A stretch of DNA of 62,903 nt, from the NCBI GenBank assembly GCA_964354365.1, contig CAYGZM010000006.1, forward strand, positions 1 through 62,903. Reading direction: 5' to 3'. The stretch is from CAYGZM01 sp964354365 (GTDB lineage: Bacteria > Planctomycetota > Phycisphaerae > Sedimentisphaerales > Anaerobacaceae). Within the stretch, counting starts at the first letter, position 1; every line of letters begins with the position of its first letter. A program made the translations under genes and the position numbers. This document shows, in pieces, positions 51,391 to 60,869 of this stretch. Below the pieces are notes generated by a model. It made no database searches, was not told the origin of the DNA, and saw only the letters and a list, made by a program, of their open reading frames with translations.

Positions 51391-53412
51391 TTATGTCCTG
51401 AAAAACGGCTTGGGTCTTTTCTTTTTGACCTTGCCGCCTGTCTTGCTCGTCGTCGCCACAAGGCCCTCTGACTCCGCCTCATCCTTCTCGCGGACGTGCT
51501 TGCGGATGACGTACTGCTCGATTACCCCTGCGAAAGTGCTGGCCATAATATACAGATTCACCCCTGAGGGTCCATTGTAAAACATCAGCGGGAATAGCAG
51601 CGGCATCATAATCATCATCATTTTCTGCTGCTGGGCCGCCTGCGGATTCGCCGAAGCGCCCGCCTGCGACGGCATCAATTTCTGCTGAAGGTAGAACGCA
51701 ACGCCCATCAAAATCGGAAGCAGGTTCAGCGATTGAATCTTCCAGCCCAAGAAAGGCACTGTTATCGTTTGAAAACTCACCAAGGCATCCGGCATCGACA
51801 GATCGGTGATCCAGAACGGCAAAAACCTCGCGCCGCGCAAATCGATACTCGCATAAACCGCGCTCCACAACGCAATCCATATCGGCATCTGCAGCATCAT
51901 CGGCAGAAAGCCCATTATCGGCGAAGCGCCCTGCCCCCTGTAAAGCGCCATCATCTGTTTGTTCATCTCGGTCTTGTTATTGGCGTATTTCTTCTTTATC
52001 TCCTCTACCTTAGGGCCGAGCTTCTGCATCTTGCTCATCGACACCTGGCTCTTCTTGGTGATCGGATGCAGGATGAGCCGAACCAGGAAAACCAATATGA
52101 TAATGACGACGCCGTAGTTGCCGATAAAGCCGTACATCCACTTCATTATCGCCAATATCGCAAACGCCAACGGCTTTATGATGCTCGCCGGGCAGCAGCA
52201 GCCCATAAAGTCTATCGTCTGAACGAAGCCCAATTCACGATACATCTCGTTCTTATCGAAATAGCTTTTGTCCTTGGGCCCGATATACAGTTGGAACCTA
52301 TACGTATTCGAACTGCCGGTCAGGCCCTTCGTAGCTAAGGTCCGCGACCCGATTGTCAGGTCCACGCCCAAGTTTTCATCGCCGCTTTCGGCCTTGCTGT
52401 CTCCGTCAGGATTGTACAGCACGCCGATTTTATCCGTCACCCAGTCGCAATAGCTCTTGCCGTCTTCAGGCTTAGGAACCAGTATCGCCGCAAAGTACTT
52501 ATTGACGGAAGCGGCCCAGAGAAAATTGCCGCCGGATTTCTTCGGCCGCCTCGCATCGACATCGAACCCCGCCTTGCGCAGGTTCTTCTTATCCAGCCGG
52601 ACACTCGTAATCGCGCCCGCCGATTCCTCAAACCCGGCCACAACCTTTCTCATGTCGTTCCGAAGCTCTTCTCTGCTCAGCCCGCCAGGCCCGTTCAAAT
52701 TGAAGCGCACCTTCTCCTGCTTTTCCGAGAGATTCTCAACGACTATATCGCAATCCAGCAGATAGCTCTCCGGCTGGACCTTATACGTCTTGGTCAGCTT
52801 CATCACCGATTCGTTCGTGCCCTCGACCTTGATAATCGCCTCGAAGCCTGCAACCTGGGAGCCATCCTCGGCCTTTTCGACGCCAAGACTCTTCCATTGC
52901 AGCCGGTCAAGAGGCAGTTGCAACCCGCGCTCGTCAAACACAAAACTCGCATTGGCCATTGCCAGAACCTCTCTGCCGTCCTCTTGCCTCATCGGCGAAA
53001 CGACAACCAATGGCCGGGGATTCTTGGGGTCGCGGTCGTCGAACCCTTTGCCGTCTCCATCGCTGAAAGTAACCGTCCGTACAGCCGCCCCTTTGGAGCT
53101 CAATTCCAACTGATACTTGAACCCCGCATCAGGGTCTTCGGTATTCGGGTCTCGGGCCCCGAGGATGACAGTAGTCGGCGAGGCGTTGTCGGCCCCAAAA
53201 CTGATAGACTCATCCGCTTTAAGTTTTGGAGGCTCCTGGACAGGAGTATCGTTTGCGTCGTTCACGTCGCTTGCCTCGCCGGCGGTAGTCTTCGCCAGCC
53301 GGATGCACGGCCCGCACCCGCGCACCGAACCATCAAATAACCCGGACTCGACAACAAGCCACCCGCAAAAGAGGCAAAAACCCGCCAGAGTCAAAATCAA
53401 AAGAGTTCTCAT
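51391..53412 (-). CDS. yidC: membrane protein insertase YidC
   Basis: YidC inserts and folds inner-membrane proteins. The 673-aa product has an N-terminal membrane helix, a large periplasmic domain (about residues 40-400) and the conserved five-helix core, with IIILVFLVRLILHPITKKSQ, the SKMQKLGPKVEEIKKKY cytoplasmic hairpin and LPMMLQMPIWIALW. It ends in a Lys-rich tail. It is upstream of mnmE and downstream of the metallophosphoesterase, so probably part of one minus-strand unit. Confidence 0.95.
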   Translation of the reverse strand: MRTLLILTLAGFCLFCGWLVVESGLFDGSVRGCGPCIRLAKTTAGEASDVNDANDTPVQEPPKLKADESISFGADNASPTTVILGARDPNTEDPDAGFKYQLELSSKGAAVRTVTFSDGDGKGFDDRDPKNPRPLVVVSPMRQEDGREVLAMANASFVFDERGLQLPLDRLQWKSLGVEKAEDGSQVAGFEAIIKVEGTNESVMKLTKTYKVQPESYLLDCDIVVENLSEKQEKVRFNLNGPGGLSREELRNDMRKVVAGFEESAGAITSVRLDKKNLRKAGFDVDARRPKKSGGNFLWAASVNKYFAAILVPKPEDGKSYCDWVTDKIGVLYNPDGDSKAESGDENLGVDLTIGSRTLATKGLTGSSNTYRFQLYIGPKDKSYFDKNEMYRELGFVQTIDFMGCCCPASIIKPLAFAILAIMKWMYGFIGNYGVVIIILVFLVRLILHPITKKSQVSMSKMQKLGPKVEEIKKKYANNKTEMNKQMMALYRGQGASPIMGFLPMMLQMPIWIALWSAVYASIDLRGARFLPFWITDLSMPDALVSFQTITVPFLGWKIQSLNLLPILMGVAFYLQQKLMPSQAGASANPQAAQQQKMMMIMMPLLFPLMFYNGPSGVNLYIMASTFAGVIEQYVIRKHVREKDEAESEGLVATTSKTGGKVKKKRPKPFFRT

Positions 53413-53428
53413 GTTTTATCAATCCTGT

Positions 53429-54205
53429 TCATCTTCCGTCTCGCAGCCGGTCGGCGTGGAAGTTATCAAGCTGGTCGATCTGGTATATCTTGTTCATAGT
53501 CGTCTCAAAATCGTACTCCAGCCTCACAAAGTGCACCCGGTTCTCATCCACGTAAACGTAGCAAGCCCGGTTGTCCTTGTCCCTGGGCTGCCCGACGGAC
53601 CCAATATTGATAATCGCCTTTTCGTCATCGACAATCGGATAGCTGCCGCCAAGCTCATCAGGCGGATAAAAGTCCGGCTCATCAAGAAACACGCCCGGCA
53701 TATGAGTATGCCCAACAAAGCATATATGCCCGATACGCTCGAACAGCAGACGAACCTTCGCCGGATTCGTATAGACGTCGTCGGGGAAAATGTACTCGTT
53801 GACAGGCTTCCTCGGCGAGGCGTGAACATAGTCAATAACAGCCGTGCTCGCCCCCAATTTGGTTTTGAGGGTTCGCCGCATCGGCAGCTCGCCCAAAAAG
53901 CTCCACCGCCGGTCGCCCACCTCCTTGTTTTCTTCCGCTTCGAGAACCTCCCGCGTCCAGAAACTCGCCTGCTCGGCGCCATAGTTGAAATTCGTCGGCT
54001 CATAGAAAACCGCATAGTCGTGATTGCCGAGAACGCACCACTTGCCCCTCTCGATTATCAAATCAAGGCATTCTCTCGGATTCGGGCCGTAGCCGACCAC
54101 GTCGCCAAGGCAATAAATCGTCCGTATCCCCCGCTCCTCGATATCAGCCAGAACCGCCGTCAGGGCCTCAAGGTTCGAATGTATATCACTCACAACCGCA
54201 AACAT
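53429..54205 (-). CDS. calcineurin-like metallophosphoesterase
   Basis: The 258-aa enzyme has the metal-binding set DIHSN (start), GDVVGYGPNP, GNHD and GHTHMP, typical of the YfcE/ApaH-like diesterase family. The likely substrate is a phosphodiester or a nucleotide, not determined. The start at 54205 puts the DIHSN motif at residue 7, as usual; the longer ORF start would add 45 unrelated residues. It is 16 bases upstream of yidC. Confidence 0.9.
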   Translation of the reverse strand: MFAVVSDIHSNLEALTAVLADIEERGIRTIYCLGDVVGYGPNPRECLDLIIERGKWCVLGNHDYAVFYEPTNFNYGAEQASFWTREVLEAEENKEVGDRRWSFLGELPMRRTLKTKLGASTAVIDYVHASPRKPVNEYIFPDDVYTNPAKVRLLFERIGHICFVGHTHMPGVFLDEPDFYPPDELGGSYPIVDDEKAIINIGSVGQPRDKDNRACYVYVDENRVHFVRLEYDFETTMNKIYQIDQLDNFHADRLRDGR

Positions 54206-54358
54206 ACGCTTCCCTAAACATATTCCAACGGCTCGTTTTCCTGCACGAAGCACTACTAAATAGCAGAAATACCGCGGAAATGCCAGAACATTTATTCGCT
54301 CTCCCGGAAAACCGTTTTTCAGCCGCCAAACACGCGGCAAATGCGAAAAAAAGACCGC

Positions 54359-54386
54359 TTGCCTTGCCTGTCGCTGCTGCTATAAT
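54359..54386 (+). promoter_or_regulatory. promoter for the lptB-def-fmt-rsmB unit
   Basis: TTGCCT, 16-base spacer, TATAAT. The start would be near 54393, about 77 bases before the lptB ATG. The divergent metallophosphoesterase gene begins 150 bases upstream. Confidence 0.65.
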
Positions 54387-54469
54387 ACTACCCGGCAGAT
54401 TGGAAGCTCCAACGCCGAAAAAGGGTCTTTTCTTAACGCGATTGAAAAAGTGCAGTACGATATACGAAA

Positions 54470-55219
54470 ATGGCGGATATGACTCTTCTTGAAACTCGCG
54501 GGCTGGTGAAGAAGTATTCCGGCCGAACCGTCGTCAACGACGTGTCAATCTCCATTGCCCAGAGGAGCATTGTCGGACTTCTCGGCAGAAACGGTGCCGG
54601 AAAAACCACATCCTTCAGGATGATTATGGGGATGATTACCCCCAACAAAGGCTCGGTCATCTTCGAGGGCCGCGACATCACAAGGCTGCCCATGTACAAA
54701 CGCGCCCGCCTGGGCATCGGCTATCTCTCACAGGAGCCAAGCATCTTTCAGCGGCTCAGCGTCCGCGACAACCTCCGCGCCATCCTCGAGACAATGTCCA
54801 TCACCAGGGCCGAGCGAGACCAGAGAGCGGCTATGCTTATCAAGCGCTTTGCACTGACCGAGGTCGCCGAGAGCCAGGGCAGATTCCTCTCCGGCGGAGA
54901 GCGAAGAAAGCTCGAAATCGCCCGCGCCATGGTAACCGACCCCTCGTTGATTCTCCTCGATGAGCCGTTCAGCGGCGTTGACCCCATTGCCGTCGAGGAC
55001 TTGCAGCAGCAAATCCGCCATCTCGTCGCCTCCGGTGTCAGCCTGCTTATTACCGACCATAATGTCGAAAGGACCCTTGAGGTCGTCGATAAGGCCTATA
55101 TTATTGACCACGGAAAAGTCATAGGAGCCGGCTCGCCCGCCGAGATCGTCCGCAACGAGGCCGTAAGAAAATCCTATCTTGGCAATACATTCGCCGGCGA
55201 CGAATTTGACGACCGATAG
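54470..55219 (+). CDS. lptB: LPS export ABC transporter ATPase LptB
   Basis: LptB powers LPS extraction from the inner membrane with LptFGC. The 249-aa ATPase has Walker A LLGRNGAGKTTSF, the Q-loop (LSQEPSIFQRLSVRDNL), the signature LSGGERRKLEIARAM and Walker B LILLDEPFSGVDP. The SIFQRLSVRDNL segment is the LptB hallmark. The gene implies an LPS-type outer membrane. lptA, lptC, lptF and lptG are not in the window. It heads a four-gene plus-strand cluster. Confidence 0.93.
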   Translation: MADMTLLETRGLVKKYSGRTVVNDVSISIAQRSIVGLLGRNGAGKTTSFRMIMGMITPNKGSVIFEGRDITRLPMYKRARLGIGYLSQEPSIFQRLSVRDNLRAILETMSITRAERDQRAAMLIKRFALTEVAESQGRFLSGGERRKLEIARAMVTDPSLILLDEPFSGVDPIAVEDLQQQIRHLVASGVSLLITDHNVERTLEVVDKAYIIDHGKVIGAGSPAEIVRNEAVRKSYLGNTFAGDEFDDR

Positions 55220-55258
55220 ATGAGGCAATCACATCGCAGGTCAGGTACGGTTTGAAAG

Positions 55259-55774
55259 ATGATGGATATTGACAAATGTAAAATCACGCACTATCCGGCC
55301 CGGGTCTTGGCCGGGCGCGCCGAGCCGGTTGAAGTAATCGATGAGAATATCCGTCGCCTCGTGGAGAAGATGACCGAGATTATGCTCAAAAACAAAGGCG
55401 TCGGCCTGGCGGCGCCCCAAGCCGGAGTGCCATTGAGGCTCTTTATCATATCGCTCGATGGAACCGCGGAAAACGTGCGAGTTTACATAAACCCGACAGT
55501 TAAACCGACCGGGGACCTCGACGCAACAGACGAAGGATGCCTATCCGTGCCCGGAATCTATACAAAAATTCCAAGATACAAAAAATGCGAAGTCACCGCC
55601 ACCAACCTCGAAGGCAACCGGTTCACCGAGCAGGCCGAAGGACTTTATGCAAGGGCCCTCCAGCACGAGTACGACCATATCGAAGGAGTCACTATTGTCA
55701 ATCGTATGGGCCAGGTCGCAAAAATCGCGCACAGAAGACAGCTCAAGAAACTCGCAGACCACCTCGAATCCTAA
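55259..55774 (+). CDS. def: peptide deformylase
   Basis: Def removes the N-formyl group from new proteins, the reverse of Fmt encoded next to it. The 171-aa enzyme has all three motifs: GVGLAAPQAG, EGCLSVPG and QHEYDHIEG, with the metal Cys and two His. In the last motif the usual Leu after HEYDH is Ile. Start ATG at 55259 or 55262. Confidence 0.95.
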   Translation: MMDIDKCKITHYPARVLAGRAEPVEVIDENIRRLVEKMTEIMLKNKGVGLAAPQAGVPLRLFIISLDGTAENVRVYINPTVKPTGDLDATDEGCLSVPGIYTKIPRYKKCEVTATNLEGNRFTEQAEGLYARALQHEYDHIEGVTIVNRMGQVAKIAHRRQLKKLADHLES

Positions 55775-55815
55775 ACATGCAGGCCATTGCCTTGTGCGCG
55801 TTTTCAGGATAGACA

Positions 55816-56766
55816 ATGAAAATAGTATATCTCGGCAGCGGTCAATTCGGTCTTGGGTGCCTCGATGCACTGAAACGGACAAATCATGCGGTCTGCCTTA
55901 TCGTCACGCAGCATCCAAACCCGGCCGGCAGGGGCAGAAAGCCAACGCCCACACCCGTAGCACACTGGGCGAACACCAATTCCGTCCCGTTTGTTGAAAC
56001 GGACAACGCAAACTCGCCGCAGCTCATCGCCAGAATAGCAGCCTGCGAGCCGGACGTAATCCTTGTAATCGCCTTCGGCCAGAAAATCGGCCCCGAGCTG
56101 ATAGGCCTCCCGCCCAAAGGCGCCATAAACGTACACGCCTCGCTGCTCCCGAAATACCGAGGCGCGGCGCCTATTACCTGGGCCATAATCAATGGAGAGA
56201 CCGTAACCGGCATCAGCATCATCGCCCTCGCAGAGAAAATGGACGCCGGCAAAATCCTCGCACAATCACAAACCGGTATCGCAGCGGACGAAACAGCCGG
56301 CCAACTGCACGACAGGCTGGCGCAAATCGCCGCCCACCTGTTGCTTGAAACGCTCGACCAAATCGCCGCCGGCGCCGCGGTCTATACCGAGCAGGACCAT
56401 ACCAGGGCCACCCTTGCGCCTAAGCTCAAAAAAAGCGACGGCTTTCTCGACTTCACCGAGCCTGCCGAGACACTCACACGAAAGATACGCGGCCTCTGGC
56501 CCTGGCCCGGCGCCTCGGCCAACTATGTCTCCAAGCAGACCGGCAAATCCGCGCGAGTCACAATTGGGATGGCTCAGCAAGTTGAAGCATCAAACGCAGG
56601 CCTGTCCGCCGGAACACTCGACGAGCATTTGAACGTAGTCTGTGGCACAAACGCCCTGAAAATCACCAAAATCAAGCCGGCAGGCTCGCCCCTTATGAAC
56701 TTCAAGGCCTTCGTCAACGGCCGACAGACCCGACCGGGCGATATGTTCGTCAGAATCGACCAATAG
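55816..56766 (+). CDS. fmt: methionyl-tRNA formyltransferase
   Basis: Fmt formylates initiator Met-tRNA with 10-formyl-THF. The 316-aa sequence has the N-terminal formyltransferase domain with VTQHPNPAGRGRKPTPTPV, NVHASLLPKYRGAAPITWAI and the active-site Asn/His/Asp, then the C-terminal OB-like domain. It is 41 bases after def and overlaps nothing; rsmB begins four bases after its stop. Confidence 0.95.
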   Translation: MKIVYLGSGQFGLGCLDALKRTNHAVCLIVTQHPNPAGRGRKPTPTPVAHWANTNSVPFVETDNANSPQLIARIAACEPDVILVIAFGQKIGPELIGLPPKGAINVHASLLPKYRGAAPITWAIINGETVTGISIIALAEKMDAGKILAQSQTGIAADETAGQLHDRLAQIAAHLLLETLDQIAAGAAVYTEQDHTRATLAPKLKKSDGFLDFTEPAETLTRKIRGLWPWPGASANYVSKQTGKSARVTIGMAQQVEASNAGLSAGTLDEHLNVVCGTNALKITKIKPAGSPLMNFKAFVNGRQTRPGDMFVRIDQ

Positions 56767-56769
56767 AAT

Positions 56770-58284
56770 ATGGCTCCCGGAAAACCCAAATCCGCACGCA
56801 CCCTCGCAATTGACGTGCTCAATCGGTTTGACCCTAAGCGAGATTACGCGGCCTCAATCCTCAACAACCTCCTCGACCAGACCTCCGAGAAACAGCGAGC
56901 TACCGACCTAGTCTTCGGCACTATAAGGAACCGCTCCGCCATCGACACGGTCATCGCTGCATTCTCCTCCCGCCCCACCGAGAGAATCCCGCCCAGGCTG
57001 CTCAATGTCCTCCGTATCGCCGCCTACGAGCTTATCTACCGACCCGAGACGCCCGGCTATTCAATCGTCGATGAGGCGGTGGAGAATGCCAAGGAGATGC
57101 TCGGCAAAAAGCCTGTCGGCTTTGTAAATGCCGTCTTGCGAAATATCACAAGGCACACAGCCAACCGCCAGGCACAGCTCTGTGATGCCGACGTTAGAAC
57201 TGCGCTCCCCCAAACCCCGGCGACCGGCTGCCGGTTCGATACTCCCATTATGCCCGACCCGGAAACCTGCCCAGCCGACTATCTATGCGCCGCCTTTTCA
57301 CTGCCGATATGGCTCATAACCGATTGGCTCGAAGAGTTCGGCTTCGAGAGAACCCGACAAATCTGCTTCGCATCCAACCGCCGGCCGAGCATCTACCTCA
57401 GACCAAATCCTCTAAAGACAACTACCAGCGATTTGGCACGGAGACTCCAAGAACAAGACATTGAATTTGAAACAGTGCCTCCCGATATCCAGCGAGAACC
57501 GAGCATCGAGTATCCAGAATCGAGTATCGACGATCGAGAATCTAGCATCAAGAATCGAGAATCCAGCATCGAGTATCAAGAATCGAGCATGATAAGAATC
57601 AAATCGGCAGCGGCGGTAACGCAACTCCCCGGCTTTGCAGAAGGGCTTTTCATCGTCCAGGACCTCACCGCTTCACTCGCCGTCAAAATGCTCAACCCTC
57701 AGCCGAACTGGAGAATACTCGACCTTTGTGCCGCACCGGGCGTGAAGACGACGCAATTGGCTGAAATCACCGCTGGCTCGGCCCAGATCATCGCCACAGA
57801 TATCAATGCCGACCGTCTGAGAATGGTCGAAGAAAACGCAGCTCGGCTCGGCATAGACGCAATCAGAATCACCGCCTATGCGGATCTCGAAAGCTGCGCA
57901 GCCGAGATCGGCCCCTTCGACGCGGTCCTGCTCGACGCATCCTGCTCAAACACCGGCGTACTGGCCAAACGAATCGAGGCCCGCTACCGGCTCAATCCCG
58001 CCATAATACAAGACCTGACATCCACACAAAGCCAACTACTGCGCACGGCAGCGTCAATGGCCAAGACCCGCGGCAAAATCTGCTATAGCACGTGCAGTAT
58101 CCAAAAGGCCGAGAACAACGAGCTTGTAGCCGACTTTCTCCGGCAGAATCCGGACTTCAAACTCGACTCCGAGACATTGATCCTACCCTCTGCCGAGATT
58201 CCCAAAAAAGACTGCGCTTACCAGGACAGACAAATCAGATTCGACCACGATGGCGGCTACGTCGCAATCCTTATACGAAGGTAG
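56770..58284 (+). CDS. rsmB: 16S rRNA m5C967 methyltransferase RsmB
   Basis: RsmB methylates C967 of 16S rRNA. The 504-aa product has the NusB-like N-terminus (RFDPKRDYAASILNNLLD), SAM motif LDLCAAPGVKTTQLAE and the catalytic DASCSNTGVLAKR and YSTCSIQKAENNE cysteines. Residues about 240-275 are an in-frame 7-residue repeat (ESSIEYQ, ESSIDDR, ESSIKNR, ESSIEYQ) that is not part of the normal protein. Confidence 0.92.
   Translation: MAPGKPKSARTLAIDVLNRFDPKRDYAASILNNLLDQTSEKQRATDLVFGTIRNRSAIDTVIAAFSSRPTERIPPRLLNVLRIAAYELIYRPETPGYSIVDEAVENAKEMLGKKPVGFVNAVLRNITRHTANRQAQLCDADVRTALPQTPATGCRFDTPIMPDPETCPADYLCAAFSLPIWLITDWLEEFGFERTRQICFASNRRPSIYLRPNPLKTTTSDLARRLQEQDIEFETVPPDIQREPSIEYPESSIDDRESSIKNRESSIEYQESSMIRIKSAAAVTQLPGFAEGLFIVQDLTASLAVKMLNPQPNWRILDLCAAPGVKTTQLAEITAGSAQIIATDINADRLRMVEENAARLGIDAIRITAYADLESCAAEIGPFDAVLLDASCSNTGVLAKRIEARYRLNPAIIQDLTSTQSQLLRTAASMAKTRGKICYSTCSIQKAENNELVADFLRQNPDFKLDSETLILPSAEIPKKDCAYQDRQIRFDHDGGYVAILIRR
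57493..57591 (+). repeat. in-frame 21-bp repeat inside rsmB
   Basis: About four and a half units of a 21-base sequence (GAGTATCAAGAATCGAGCA-like) encode a 7-residue repeat. Its first 18 bases match the miaA insertion exactly. The frame is preserved, and the insert falls between the PUA/NusB-like part and the SAM domain. Confidence 0.85.
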
Positions 58285-58302
58285 CTCCCCGTTACACAAG
58301 AA

Positions 58303-58379
58303 AAAGGTGGGCCAGGGAGCGGAGGGAGAGAGGAGGGAGAGGAAAACCCCGACCCACCATACTGTCATTGTACCAAACC
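58303..58379. repeat. direct repeat copy 1
   Basis: AAAGGTGGGCCAG...CGACCCACC...CATTGTACCAAACC, about 77 bases with G/A-rich interior. GGTGGG and CCCACC are complementary, so a hairpin can form. A second copy is at 59006-59084, about 700 bases away in the same orientation. Confidence 0.8.
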
Positions 58380-58402
58380 TCTCCAGACCTGGAAGAAAAA
58401 AC

Positions 58403-58555
58403 TCACCGAATTTTCGGACACTGTAAAAAAGGCGTAAGTGCTTTCGTACCAGAATCATGGCACCAAGGCTGAGTCAATAACCTACAGCGTTTTGCGTCTA
58501 TGTAGCCAGCCGACAAGTCCTGCACCGATACCAACAAAAGGCAGGACCTTTTCAT
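58403..58555 (-). pseudogene. possible small peptide gene, frame unclear
   Basis: A strong AAAGGAGAA site lies seven bases before an ATG on the minus strand. The ATG frame gives an unconvincing 50-residue Cys-rich product. One base out of frame, the sequence reads VLPFVGIGAGLVGWLHRR and then stops at 58482: a glycine-rich membrane helix with a basic end. A single-base shift would join the two. It may be a small membrane peptide gene carrying a frameshift, or chance. Confidence 0.3.
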
Positions 58556-59005
58556 AACGTTTCTCCTTTCTGCTTGAACTATCACCCTTGGGCAGACACA
58601 AAACAAGCTGACACCTCAAGGGGAAAAGCCTCCTCCAGAGAGCCGAGACCTTTCCGACAACTGTACTCCTGACAGGGGCCATTGTAAGGCCAGCGGGGTG
58701 ACTGTCAAGCAAAAGATCCCACAAAATTCGCCAAAATCCGAGACTGTAGTAAGATTACAGAGTATCCTGTTCGGTAGGCATTTGTTGCTTGAAGCCAAAT
58801 CGTGGCAAAAACCCAACTTAATGTTTGGATTCGCTGGAACAGAAACTTGGAAGGCGCTATTGGTCAAACTGGATGTTGTGTAAGTCATTGTATTCAAACA
58901 CCTTACATATTATCTGCTCTGTAAAGCTACTATTAGTCTCCAAAATCCGGTAGTTTCCACGTGTGTCGGGTGGCGTGGAAATGCCGATATTCGTAAGAGC
59001 AGGAT

Positions 59006-59084
59006 AAAGGTGGGCCAGTGAGCGGAGGGAGAGAAAGGAATGCGGGAGTAACTCCGACCCACCGTGGTGTCATTATACCAAGCC
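59006..59084. repeat. direct repeat copy 2
   Basis: About 79 bases, matching copy 1 over the ends (AAAGGTGGGCCAG and CATTATACCAAGCC) with a different G/A-rich middle. The two copies bound a gene-free stretch, 58380-59005, in which I see only the small peptide candidate. Confidence 0.8.
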
Positions 59085-59150
59085 GCCATGGGTTTCACAG
59101 CGGTTCCGCAGGACGTGTGCTTTTCGATTGTTCCGCAACGGCGGAGTGGG

Positions 59151-60779
59151 TCAAGCGGTTTGGGCCTTTTCTTTTGTGAGTGTGACGGGAATGTCGAGCC
59201 AGAATGTTGAGCCGACGTCAAGCTCGCTTTCAAGGCCGATGTTTCCCGCGAGCATTCCCGCGAGCTCCTTGCTGATTGTCAGTCCGAGTCCGCTGCCCGT
59301 GGATTCGCGGGTAATCGAGCCATCAACCTGGCTGAATTTATCGAAGATTTTTTCTTTGTCGGCTTCGGCGATGCCGCAGCCGGTGTCGCTTACGGCGAAG
59401 CGGACGGTTTTTTCGTCAAGCATTTCGGCGCGGACTTCGATTCTGCCGCGAGGGGGCGTGAACTTCACGGCGTTGCTGAGGAAGTTGTAGAGTATCTGCT
59501 GGACCTTGCCTGCATCAGTCATGAGGGTGGGCACGTTGGGGTCGATCGTGTATCTGACTTTGATTTTCTTTTCCCGTGTCAGCAGCGAGAAGGAAGCGAT
59601 CAGCCCTTCGCAGAGTTTTTCGGCGGAGGTTTCCTCGATGCGGATCTCCATTTTGCCGGCGCGGGTCTTTGCGAGGTCCAGCAGGTCGTTAATCATATTC
59701 AGGAGCCTGTTTCCGCTGGTGATTATGTTCTCGGCGTATTTTTTGCCCTTTTCGGTCGCCAGGAGTCTGGGCTTATCGCGCAGGACCTGGGCAAAACCCA
59801 TTATGGCGTTGAGAGGCGTTCTGAACTCGTGCGAGATGTTGGCGAGGAACTCGCTTTTGACCTTGTTGGCTTTGAAAAGCTCGATGTTGCGTTCGGAAAG
59901 CTCAATGATTTTCGCGTCGAGCTGCTTGTTCGCCTCTCTGAGCTTTTCCTGGGCGGCCTGGAGTCCGTCGAGCATGTGGTTGAAGGCCGTTGCGAGCTTT
60001 TCATATTCGTCCCTTGTGGCGATAGAGCTTCTTATGTCGAGGTTGCCTTCGGCGACGTTGTTGGCGAGTGCGCGGAGCTGGCGGATTGGCCGAAGGATTA
60101 CCCGCTGGGTTATCCAGTAGAATGCAACGATTGCGCCGGCGACGCCGATCAGCCAGGAGACGATGATCCAGATACGATTGAGAAAGACCGTTTTGCTTAT
60201 TTCGCTGCCGACGCCGCGCGACTGAATAAGCACCGCCCCAACAGGTTCATTCAGCGAAAATGCGCCGGCCGAGCCTTGAGGGTTGTGGCAGGTTATGCAG
60301 CGATCCGTTGCCCTGAAGATTCGCACATAGCCGCTCTGGAGGATGCCATCCACTTCGGCAAATTTGATGTCGTCGTCTCTGGCTTCGGGGTCTTTGAGGA
60401 ATTCAATCGTTTCTCTTTGCTCATCGGTGAGCTGTTTGAGCGGTTCTTTATCGTCTTTTACAAAGCGCACCCAGCGTATTTCAGGGTTGTTGACGTCGGC
60501 GGCGGTCCCGGCGCTGCTCAGCACCGGAAGGGCGGCTTCGGGGGCGGCCTTTAGCTGGAAGTGGAGACGTGAGAGGAGAGTCTCGGCTTTTGCCTTGTTT
60601 GTATCGAGCAGGCCTTTTTTTGTGAGCTGTCCCATCCAGATATATGGCAGAAGCAGTGCGAGAAAGAGAATAAAGACGACGGCGGCGCCGAATGCGAGCC
60701 TGCACTTTTCAGCCAGCGACAGCGGCCAGAGCCGAAAGAACTCCAGGACCTTCCGTATTTTGTCAAGATTCAGCCGCAT
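59151..60779 (-). CDS. membrane histidine kinase with haem-c-type sensor
   Basis: The 542-aa protein has a membrane helix near residues 30-52, a periplasmic DUF3365/Tll0287-like domain (about 60-190) with a CITCHNPQG haem-c motif, a second membrane helix, HAMP (ILRPIRQLRALANNV), coiled coil, HisKA (FLANISHEFRTPLNAIMGF, phosphorylated His) and HATPase_c (N, G1 DTGCGIA and G2 GSGLGLTIS boxes). It probably senses redox or gas through haem. No response regulator is in the window. It lies downstream of aspS. Confidence 0.9.
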   Translation of the reverse strand: MRLNLDKIRKVLEFFRLWPLSLAEKCRLAFGAAVVFILFLALLLPYIWMGQLTKKGLLDTNKAKAETLLSRLHFQLKAAPEAALPVLSSAGTAADVNNPEIRWVRFVKDDKEPLKQLTDEQRETIEFLKDPEARDDDIKFAEVDGILQSGYVRIFRATDRCITCHNPQGSAGAFSLNEPVGAVLIQSRGVGSEISKTVFLNRIWIIVSWLIGVAGAIVAFYWITQRVILRPIRQLRALANNVAEGNLDIRSSIATRDEYEKLATAFNHMLDGLQAAQEKLREANKQLDAKIIELSERNIELFKANKVKSEFLANISHEFRTPLNAIMGFAQVLRDKPRLLATEKGKKYAENIITSGNRLLNMINDLLDLAKTRAGKMEIRIEETSAEKLCEGLIASFSLLTREKKIKVRYTIDPNVPTLMTDAGKVQQILYNFLSNAVKFTPPRGRIEVRAEMLDEKTVRFAVSDTGCGIAEADKEKIFDKFSQVDGSITRESTGSGLGLTISKELAGMLAGNIGLESELDVGSTFWLDIPVTLTKEKAQTA

Positions 60780-60869
60780 AAACTCACTTTTAGCACCTGG
60801 CACCTTGCGTTATACGGGCAACGCGAGAGGCCATAAGCTAAACACCAAACATCGCATGGTTTCCGTCTG

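Noticed and set aside
53117..54217. 366-codon plus-strand frame
   Set aside because: Opposite the metallophosphoesterase and the yidC start, both with clear motifs; composition is shadow-like.
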